A DNA stretch of 32,741 nucleotides from Novosphingobium sp. GTDB taxonomy: Bacteria > Pseudomonadota > Alphaproteobacteria > Sphingomonadales > Sphingomonadaceae. How positions within the stretch are numbered: position 1 is the first letter of the stretch; each line of letters opens with the position of its first letter. The DNA is taken from NCBI GenBank assembly GCA_030697365.1, contig JAUYQH010000021.1, positions 1 to 32,741 on the forward strand, given 5' to 3'. Position numbers and translations under genes: made by a program. The notes beneath the pieces were generated by a model. That model was not told the DNA's origin, did not search any database, and saw only the letters and a program-made list of their open reading frames with translations. Shown here one piece after another: positions 8,347-14,987 of the stretch.

Positions 8347-9318
8347 ATGCAATTGAGCCGCGAAGCGCTGCTGCGCGCCTATCGCCAGATGAAGATCATC
8401 CGCGAATTCGAAGAACGCCTCCACGTCGAGATCCAGACTGGCGAGATCGCCGGGTTCACCCACCTTTACTGCGGACAAGAAGCGGTCGCGGTGGGTGTGT
8501 GTGAGCACCTTAGCGTCGAAGACAAGATCGTCAGCACGCACCGCGGCCACGGCCACTGCCTGGCCAAGGGCTGCGACGTCAACGGGATGATGGCCGAAAT
8601 CTGGGGCAGCCGCGAAGGCCTGTGCAAGGGCAAGGGCGGATCGATGCACATCGCCGACGTCGATCAGGGCATGCTCGGCGCCAATGGCATCGTCGGGGCC
8701 GGTTCGCCGATCGGGGTCGGAGCGGCACTTGCCGCCAAGCTCGACGGCAAGGGTAGCGTAGCCATCACCTTTTCCGGCGACGGGGCCTGCAACCAGGGCA
8801 CCACCTTCGAAGCGATGAACCTGGCGGTCGTGACCAAGGCACCGTGCATCTTCCTGTTCGAAAACAACCACTATTCTGAACACACAGGGTTCGAATACGC
8901 GGTCGGCACCCAGCGCGACATCGCCAGCCGGGCCGAGGCGTTCGGGATGAAAGTCTGGCGCGGCGACGGGACCGATTTCTTCTCGGTCCACGACACGATG
9001 CGCGAGGTGCTCGACTATGTGCGCGCAGGTAACGGTCCGGCCGCGGTCGAATTCGATACCGAGCGGTTTTTCGGTCATTTCGAGGGTGACCCGCAGCGCT
9101 ACCGCGGCCCGGGTGAACTCGATCGCATCCGCGAAATGCGCGATTGCCTCAAGATCTTCCGTGCCAACGTGACCGGGGCCAAGCTGCTCACCGACGCCGA
9201 CCTTGATGCGGTTGATAAGGACGCGCTGGAAGCCATTGAGAATGCAGTGGTTGCGGCACGCGCTGCGGCCCGCCCCACCCCCGCAGACGTCCTCGCCGAC
9301 GTCTACATCGCATACTGA
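8347..9318 (+). CDS. Thiamine-diphosphate-dependent 2-oxoacid/acetoin dehydrogenase E1 alpha subunit
   Basis: This 323-residue protein starts at the ATG at 8347 (GGGGA upstream). It carries the TPP/Mg signature from GDGACNQG to ENNHYSEHT (about residues 144-180) and the family motif STHRGHGHCLAKG, followed by GKGGSMHIAD with its phosphorylation-loop-like His/Ser. Sequence style and size resemble AcoA of acetoin dehydrogenase more than pyruvate or branched-chain E1alpha. With E1beta it decarboxylates a 2-oxoacid (or cleaves acetoin) and transfers the acyl group to the E2 lipoyl domain. It lies 10 bp before E1beta. Which substrate it uses in this acyl-CoA operon is open. Confidence 0.9.
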   Translation: MQLSREALLRAYRQMKIIREFEERLHVEIQTGEIAGFTHLYCGQEAVAVGVCEHLSVEDKIVSTHRGHGHCLAKGCDVNGMMAEIWGSREGLCKGKGGSMHIADVDQGMLGANGIVGAGSPIGVGAALAAKLDGKGSVAITFSGDGACNQGTTFEAMNLAVVTKAPCIFLFENNHYSEHTGFEYAVGTQRDIASRAEAFGMKVWRGDGTDFFSVHDTMREVLDYVRAGNGPAAVEFDTERFFGHFEGDPQRYRGPGELDRIREMRDCLKIFRANVTGAKLLTDADLDAVDKDALEAIENAVVAARAAARPTPADVLADVYIAY

Positions 9319-9328
9319 GGGCCGGATC

Positions 9329-10342
9329 ATGGCGCAGATGATGTACCGAGACGCCGTCCTCTCGACGATCGCCGAAGAAATGGAACGCGACCCCAACGTC
9401 GTCGTTCTGGGCGAGGACGTGGTCGGCGGGATGGGCACCGCGGGCGGTCCCGAGGCGATCGGCGGGATCTGGTCGACCTCGACCGGGTTGTTCGCCAAGT
9501 TTGGCGCCGACCGGGTGATCGATACGCCCATTTCCGAAAGCGCGATCATGGGCGCCGCGGCGGGGCTGGCGTTGGCCGGCAAACGCCCGGTCGCCGAACT
9601 GATGTTCGCCGACTTCATCGGGGTCAGCCTCGACCAGATCTGGAACCAGATCGCCAAGTTCCGCTACATGTTCGGCGGCAAGACCAAGTGCCCGGCGGTG
9701 ATCCGCATGGCCTATGGCGCGGGCTACAACGCGGCGGCGCAGCACAGCCAGTCGGTACACCAGATCCTGACGGGGATGCCCGGGCTCAAGGTGGTGATGC
9801 CCTCGACCCCAGGGGACGTGAAGGGCCTGCTCCGCCAGGCGATCCGCGATGACGATCCGGTGATCTTTCTCGAGCACAAGGCGCTTTACGCCATGAGCGG
9901 CGAGGTCTCTGACGATCCGAACTTTACCATCCCCTTCGGCCATGCCCGCCTCGCCCGCGCGGGCGAGGACGTGACCATCGTCTCCTCGGGCCTGTTACTG
10001 GGGTTTTGCGAAGTGGTGGCGGACAAGCTGGCCGCCGAAGGGATCGGCTGCGACGTGATCGACTTGCGCACCACCAGCCCGCTCGACGAAGAGACGATTC
10101 TCGATTCGGTCGAAGTCACCGGCCGCCTCGTCGTCGTGGACGAGGCCCCGCCGCGGTGCGGACTGGCGGTTGACATCTGCGCGCTGGTCGCGCGTCAGGC
10201 CTTCGCCAGCCTCAGAGCGCCGCCGCAGATGGTGACCCCGCCGCACACCCCAATCCCTTTCGCCCGCGAGCTCGAAAGCGCCTACCTCCCCTCGACCGAC
10301 AAGATCGAGGCCGCGGTGCGCACAGCGCTGGCGTGGCGCTGA
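9329..10342 (+). CDS. 2-oxoacid/acetoin dehydrogenase E1 beta subunit
   Basis: This 337-residue transketolase-type subunit starts at the ATG at 9329. The N-terminal pyrimidine-binding domain shows MYRDAVLSTIAEEMERDPNV, then VLGEDV and DTPISESAIMGAAAGLAL, whose Glu activates TPP. AELMFADFIGVSLDQIWNQ is the E1-subunit interface block. The C-terminal domain has EDVTIVSSG and DVIDLRTTSPLDEETI and ends with PPHTPIPFARELESAYLP, all typical of AcoB/PdhB-type subunits. Its stop codon lies within the GAGGAGG Shine-Dalgarno of the E2 gene, so expression is tightly linked. It would form an alpha2beta2 heterotetramer with the upstream E1alpha. Confidence 0.93.
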   Translation: MAQMMYRDAVLSTIAEEMERDPNVVVLGEDVVGGMGTAGGPEAIGGIWSTSTGLFAKFGADRVIDTPISESAIMGAAAGLALAGKRPVAELMFADFIGVSLDQIWNQIAKFRYMFGGKTKCPAVIRMAYGAGYNAAAQHSQSVHQILTGMPGLKVVMPSTPGDVKGLLRQAIRDDDPVIFLEHKALYAMSGEVSDDPNFTIPFGHARLARAGEDVTIVSSGLLLGFCEVVADKLAAEGIGCDVIDLRTTSPLDEETILDSVEVTGRLVVVDEAPPRCGLAVDICALVARQAFASLRAPPQMVTPPHTPIPFARELESAYLPSTDKIEAAVRTALAWR

Positions 10343-10352
10343 GGAGGCTGCG

Positions 10353-11753
10353 ATGAGCGACATCCGCCCGTTCTGCATGCCCAAGTGGGGCATCGAGATG
10401 ACCGAAGGCACCATCGCCGAATGGATGGTGAGCGAGGGCCAGGCGTTCACCCGCGGCCAGACGCTGTGCCTGATCGAGACCGCCAAGATTACTAACGAGG
10501 TCGAGGCCGAGTACGACGCGGTGGTGCGCAAGGTGCTGGTCGGCGCGGGTGCCGAGGCGCAGCCGGTCGGCACTTTGCTCGCCGTGTTCGCCGACGCGAA
10601 CGCAAGCGAGGCCGAGATCGACGCATTCGTCGCGGGATTCCGTCCCGCCGATACCGCGGTCGCTGCGAAGAAGGCCGAGCCGGCAAAGCCTTCCGTGCCC
10701 GTCGCAGTTCCGAAGAAAATCGTCACCAACCGTCCGATCAGCGCGCAGGCGCTCAAGCTGGCCGAGGCGGAAGGCCTGGACATCGCCGAAGTCGAGGGAT
10801 CGGGCCGTCATGGCCGGATCACCCATCAGGATGTTCAACAGGCCTTGCGTCCGGCGGCCCGCGCGATTTTGCGTGGTCCGGCGAAGATCGCGACCGAACT
10901 GGAGACCATATTCGCCTCGCCCCTGGCCCGGCGGATCGCGGCGCTGCACGGGGTCGATCTCGCGCCGATCAGCGGCACCGGTCCGCGCGGGCGGATATCC
11001 AAGGCCGACGTGCTGGCGCTGATCCCGGCTCCCACGGCGGGAGGTACGCAGCCGTTCGTCGCGGGCGAGAACCGCCCCGAAATCCTTGCGTTCGACCGCA
11101 TCCGCAAGGTCGTCGCGCGGCGGCTGACCGAGGCCAAGCAGACCATCCCGCACTTCTACTTGCGCACCAGCGCCTCGGCCGACGCGCTGATCGGGCTGCG
11201 CAAGACCGCCAATATGGTGCTCGGTTGCAAGGCCTCGCTCAACGACTACCTGATCAAGGCCACCGCGCTGGGGCTCGTCCGCCACTCCGCCGTCAACGTC
11301 CAGGTCCACGGCGAGGAGTTGCACCGCTTTCCCCACGCTGACATCGCGGTCGCGGTGGCTAGCCCCAAGGGCCTGGTTACCCCGGTGGTGCGCAGCGCAG
11401 AGCTGATGCGTATCGACCAAGTCGCCGCCGAAACCCGCCGCCTGATCGACAAGGCTCAGGCCGGACGGCTCGGTTTCGAGGACATGGAAGGCGGGACCTT
11501 TTCGGTATCCAACCTCGGGATGTTCGGCGTCGAATCGTTCGACGCGATCATCAACCCGCCGCAAGGGGCGATCCTTGCTGTAGGTGCAGCCAATCGAGTG
11601 GCAGTCGAGCGCGGGGACGGCTCAGTCGGCTTCGAAACCCGGATCGCACTCACCCTGTCGGTCGATCACCGCGCGATCGACGGCGCGACCGGCGCCGAAT
11701 TCCTCGCCACCCTCAAGAATCTGATCGAAGAGCCCGAACAACTGTTCGTCTGA
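10353..11753 (+). CDS. Dihydrolipoamide acyltransferase E2 with one lipoyl and two peripheral-subunit-binding domains
   Basis: This 466-residue E2 core enzyme has a strong ribosome binding site (GAGGAGG, 5 nt). The lipoyl domain occupies about 3-80, with the modified Lys45 in IETAKI. A linker follows, then two separate E1/E3-binding domains: about 127-165 (ISAQALKLAEAEGL...GRHGRITHQDV) and 187-224 (ASPLARRIAALHGV...GPRGRISKADV). The catalytic acyltransferase domain (about 245-466) carries the HxxxDG motif as DHRAIDG (His439, Asp443). Two binding domains with only one lipoyl domain is a less usual layout. No dihydrolipoamide dehydrogenase gene follows, so E3 must come from elsewhere. Confidence 0.93.
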   Translation: MSDIRPFCMPKWGIEMTEGTIAEWMVSEGQAFTRGQTLCLIETAKITNEVEAEYDAVVRKVLVGAGAEAQPVGTLLAVFADANASEAEIDAFVAGFRPADTAVAAKKAEPAKPSVPVAVPKKIVTNRPISAQALKLAEAEGLDIAEVEGSGRHGRITHQDVQQALRPAARAILRGPAKIATELETIFASPLARRIAALHGVDLAPISGTGPRGRISKADVLALIPAPTAGGTQPFVAGENRPEILAFDRIRKVVARRLTEAKQTIPHFYLRTSASADALIGLRKTANMVLGCKASLNDYLIKATALGLVRHSAVNVQVHGEELHRFPHADIAVAVASPKGLVTPVVRSAELMRIDQVAAETRRLIDKAQAGRLGFEDMEGGTFSVSNLGMFGVESFDAIINPPQGAILAVGAANRVAVERGDGSVGFETRIALTLSVDHRAIDGATGAEFLATLKNLIEEPEQLFV

Positions 11754-11766
11754 CAGGAACCAGCCA

Positions 11767-12300
11767 ATGCCCATGCCCGGCAGTCTCGCCGCACTCGGAC
11801 CGATCGCGCAACTGGCCTACGTACCCAGCGACTGGGACGGCGCGCTCGAATACTGGACCAGGACCATGGGCGTCGGCCCGTTCTTCCTGATCGAGAACAT
11901 CGCGCTCGACGACATGCGCTATCGCGGCGAGCCGAGCGAGGCGCGCTTCACCGTTGCCATCGCCTATTGGGGCGATGTCCAGATCGAGTTGGTTCGCGCC
12001 GACAACGACGCTCCGGCGCACTACAACGGCGAATACGGGGTCAAGGACCAGCTCCACCACGTGCTGATCATCGTCGATGATTGGGCCAAGGCGGAGCGCG
12101 CAATCGCGGCGGCGGGCGCCGAAGTGATCGTTTCGGGCAAGTTCGGCGGCGGCAACGTCGCCTATGTCGATCCGGGCAGCGGTCCCGGCGGACTGGTCGA
12201 GATCATCGTCCCTGGCGAGGGTGGGCCCGAACTGTTCGCGATGATGAAGGCCGCCTCGGTGGGCTGGGACGGCAGCGGCCCGGTGCGCAAGTTGGGGTAA
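11767..12300 (+). CDS. VOC (glyoxalase/epimerase-fold) family protein
   Basis: This 177-residue protein has paired beta-alpha-beta-beta-beta modules of the vicinal oxygen chelate fold. The first module begins IAQLAYVPSDWDGALEYWTRTMGVGPF and the second LHHVLIIVDDWAKAERAIAAAGAEV. Candidate metal ligands are Gln in IAQ (often His), Glu in IELVR, His in LHHV and Glu in LVEIIV, an arrangement like methylmalonyl-CoA epimerase or glyoxalase I. It is last in the operon, 13 bp after E2, with AGGA upstream of the start. It may isomerise or hydrate a CoA intermediate. Sequence alone does not tell epimerase, lyase and dioxygenase apart. Confidence 0.8.
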   Translation: MPMPGSLAALGPIAQLAYVPSDWDGALEYWTRTMGVGPFFLIENIALDDMRYRGEPSEARFTVAIAYWGDVQIELVRADNDAPAHYNGEYGVKDQLHHVLIIVDDWAKAERAIAAAGAEVIVSGKFGGGNVAYVDPGSGPGGLVEIIVPGEGGPELFAMMKAASVGWDGSGPVRKLG

Positions 12301-12355
12301 AACCCGCATGGATCCAACCCTGGAGGGAATGAATTTATGCCGGTCGGATCGTCAG

Positions 12356-12731
12356 CTATTCTATGCACCAGCCGACGAAGTACCCGCGCCCGTCGAGCTT
12401 GATCCATTCGGCGTCGTAGCGGTTGAACCAGCGTTCGCTCTTCCCCTCGATGTCGGTGTTGAACTCATCGATGTAAGTGTGGTCGTTCGCCTGCTCGCCA
12501 TCGGCCACGATCGCCTCTCAGCGCTGGATATTGACCTGAAACGGCCAACTTGAGATCCCCGCGAGCTACGCCGACCGGATCGCTACGCGACCCTCCACCC
12601 GCTCCATACCGGAGATCGCGCGCAGCTGTCACACCCCGTCCAGCGACAAGCAGCCGATCCACGCGCGAGCATCGCGGAAGGTGACGGCGTCACCAATGTT
12701 CGCCGCAACCTCGTGGATCGCAAGCCGTCAT
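12356..12731 (-). pseudogene. Decayed SnoaL-like (NTF2-fold) gene
   Basis: On the minus strand an ATG at 12731 overlaps the remnant stop of the Rieske pseudogene. The frames then piece together a SnoaL/NTF2-like protein: IHEVAANIGDAVTFRDARAW, CLSLDGV followed by a stop, RVEGRVAIRSA, then VADGEQANDHTYIDEF. It closes with RWFNRYDAEWIKLDGRGYF, the family's GRYxDxxxxxDGxWxF signature, and stops at 12356-12358. At least three in-frame stops or frameshifts interrupt it. Such small proteins commonly accompany ring-hydroxylating dioxygenases. The assignment comes from pattern memory of the C-terminal signature and from synteny, not alignment. Confidence 0.6.
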
Positions 12732-13690
12732 CGGCGGGGCCGGTAAAGGCCACAGCGACGTCCCTCAAGGTGACCGTTGAGCACTTGGGAAAGCCCGAGT
12801 CGGTTTGTCGGCCGCGCAGATACGGATTGGCATAGCCGAGCGAGTGGTACCCGTCTGACTGGGCCAAAGTCATTGAAAGGTCCTGATCAATGAAATCGCC
12901 GAGATGGTGTCCGCGCTGTTGTCGCCGTGGTCGTGATATTCGTGCTCGGCTTCGGCGAACGGGCGCATCCCGTAGACGGTCGCGCCCTGTCCAGCTCCTC
13001 GATCTCGGAGGCGAGATATCGATAGCCGAAGGCGCACCATTCCAAGTCCTTCGGTCGGGCTTGGTGCGGAAGAAATGAACCCCGTCGGGGGTGTCGGTAA
13101 TTGTCACGTCGGGGAAGACCGTGTGGTGGAAATAGTGGGTCAGCTCGTCGTCGAGTAGGCTGTCGAAATTGGTAAACCCGTGCTCTGTCCCCAGCCACCC
13201 GCATCGCCTCCTGCTAGGCGCTCCGCCCGTCGCGGGCGCAGCCTCGACGCCTTGGGTCGAGGCCCCATGCACTCAGCACCATCTCTCCTGGGGAAATCGG
13301 CGCGCATCGTGGGAGGCCCTGCTCGATCATCCCGTTGTTCCCGTTCGGGAACATTTCGAAGCAGATGTTGGCGTATTCCTCATCGATCATCTGGCACATT
13401 TGGGGGTGGACCGTGGGCAGATGGAAGCTTTAGTCAAAGTTGTCGGGTGAAAACTTCCAACTTGAGTTGAGCCTAGCGGTCAGCCAGACGACGTGCCTGT
13501 GCTCCTCGAACCGACGCCCGGCGAAAGGTCGGGGAGCTGCTCGAGATGCTCGAGCGGCGGCTTTGGCGAGGGATCGAGCGAGTATCACACAAACCCGCCC
13601 CAGCTCTCTCACGGCAGTTCTTTCAGCCGCAGCTTGCCGCACGGTGAAAGATAATGTGAAGAGTTTGGGCCCCCGGTAGGCGAATGAAAG
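12728..13690 (-). pseudogene. Decayed Rieske non-heme iron dioxygenase alpha subunit
   Basis: Recognisable pieces of a ring-hydroxylating oxygenase alpha subunit lie in order across three minus-strand frames. They are LKELP-stop-ESWGGFV-stop-YSLDPSPKPPLEHLEQLPDL (about 13625-13540), RRFEEHRHVVWLTARLNSSW, KFSPDNFD-stop-SFHLPTVHPQM (13470-13395), EEYANICFEMFPNGNNGMI, DDELTHYFHHTVFPDVTI, PKDLEWCAFGYRYLASEIEELD, TVYGMRPFAEAEHEYHDHGDN, QDLSMTLAQSDGYHSLGYANPY and VLNGHLEG. The mononuclear-iron motif (D-N-F-D/E...H-L-P-T-V-H) is still legible. At least three nonsense codons and several frameshifts show the gene is dead. The N-terminal [2Fe-2S] Rieske domain (C-x-H...C-x-x-H) cannot be found, so the 5' part is lost or scrambled. 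Confidence 0.85.
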
Positions 13691-13912
13691 TCCCCGAGAG
13701 AGGTCCGCGAGCCCGACAGCTCGATCGAGGCTTTCCGGAACACCTGTGCACCACGGCAACCAGCTCGCGTGGGTCGAGCATGCCGGGGTGGATGCTTGGA
13801 CGGAATTCTCAGACTTTCGGAGCGTTTGTCGTCAGACTGGCCTATTCTAAAGGTTCTTTTGGATTTGGGCTACAAGGGTCACGCTTCGTCAAGCATCTGG
13901 GCAAAACTAATG
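13691..13912. other. Intergenic stretch with no recognisable gene
   Basis: This segment separates the Rieske pseudogene from the end of the FGE gene. It probably held the N-terminal part of the dioxygenase or its leader, but no Rieske cysteine-histidine motif, promoter or terminator can be made out in any frame. Confidence 0.4.
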
Positions 13913-14872
13913 CTAGGCGGAATCTCGCGTCACGCAGCGAAATCCGATGTGGCTGGTCGAGGTGTCGATCATTTCCGGATGGCGCGCGGCGGGGCGGTAG
14001 CGGCGGCAATAGTTTTCGGCGCAAAGGTGCGAGCCTCCCTTGATCACTTTCCGTCCAATATTCACGTCTGGTTGCAGCGGATCGAGGCTCTCGCGCCTTC
14101 TACCGCCGCGCGGATTGTCGAGCGTGCAGCAGGCCCCCGATTTGGTTTTCCTGACGGTTCTAGGTTCGCTCCACCAATCGGCGGTCCACTCCCAGGTGTT
14201 GCCGATCATGTCGTAGAGGCCATAGCCATTGGCGGGAAACGAGCGCACCGGTGAGGTCCGGTCCCAACCGTCCAGGCATTGGTTCGCGTAGGGGAACAGC
14301 CCTTGCCAGTAGTTGGCGAGCATCGTTCCGCCGGGTGCTAGTTCGTCGCCCCACGCATAGTCGAAATCGACGCCGCCTTTGGCTGCAAACTCCCATTCGG
14401 CTTCGGTGGGTAGCGCTTTTCCGACCCAATCGGCATATGCTGCGGCATCGGGCCAGGCGATATGCACCACCGGATGGTCCTCTAGCCCCTCTAGCGTGGT
14501 GTCGGGGCCATATGGATGACTCCAGTCCGCTCCGAAGGTGAAGCGCCACCAGTGGTGGACTTCGTCCATCGGCACCGGCCCCTTGGTCTTGTGGAATACC
14601 AGCGATCCGGCGCACGCCATTTCCGCGGACATTCCGGGGTAATTCTTGGGATCTGGCGCAATCTCGGCGACCGTCACGTATCCGTTCGCCGCTACAAACT
14701 CGGCAAATTGCGCGTTGGTCACTGGCGTCTTGTCGATCCAGAAGGGATCGACCCTGATGCGGCGCAGCGGCTCTTCCTCGCGGTAAAACCGCTCCGACCC
14801 CATAGTGAATGTTGCGCCCTCGAGTCGGCACATGCTTTCGTGATTAGTAGATTCGCGACGGGCTCTGACCAT
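13913..14872 (-). CDS. Formylglycine-generating enzyme (aerobic sulfatase-activating oxidase)
   Basis: This 319-residue SUMF1/FGE-family protein converts the sulfatase active-site cysteine to formylglycine using O2 and copper. The N-terminal block is CRLEGATFTMGSERFYREEEP, then VDPFWIDKTPVTNAQFAEFV. The core has PVVHIAWPDAAAYADWVGKALPTEAEWEFAAKGG and YGLYDMIGNTWEWTADWW. The C-terminus KGGSHLCAENYCRRYRPAAR carries Cys284 and Cys289 with the spacing of the catalytic copper-binding pair of true FGEs, and ends SHIGFRC. It is therefore a functional-type FGE and not merely a structural homologue. The start at 14872 has a weak Shine-Dalgarno; Met14 (14833) is an alternative. It lies 115 bp downstream of a Cys-type sulfatase, its obvious client. 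Confidence 0.93.
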   Translation of the reverse strand: MVRARRESTNHESMCRLEGATFTMGSERFYREEEPLRRIRVDPFWIDKTPVTNAQFAEFVAANGYVTVAEIAPDPKNYPGMSAEMACAGSLVFHKTKGPVPMDEVHHWWRFTFGADWSHPYGPDTTLEGLEDHPVVHIAWPDAAAYADWVGKALPTEAEWEFAAKGGVDFDYAWGDELAPGGTMLANYWQGLFPYANQCLDGWDRTSPVRSFPANGYGLYDMIGNTWEWTADWWSEPRTVRKTKSGACCTLDNPRGGRRRESLDPLQPDVNIGRKVIKGGSHLCAENYCRRYRPAARHPEMIDTSTSHIGFRCVTRDSA

Positions 14873-14987
14873 GAGTCGGCTCTAGTAAGCTGCCGCCGGC
14901 CTGTCAGCCGGCATCGCGGTTTACCGGCTGGCCCGATTCGACGGCTCCAGTTGTCAGGCAGTAAGGGCCGACCGCATGGCTTCCCAT

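Noticed and set aside
12308..12553. Plus-strand 81-residue frame after the VOC gene
   Set aside because: It is antisense to the SnoaL-like remnant and has no domain or ribosome site of note.
14895..14912. GCCGGC inverted repeat between sulfatase and FGE genes
   Set aside because: Only a 6-bp stem made of a self-palindrome, with no T-run, so not convincing as a terminator.
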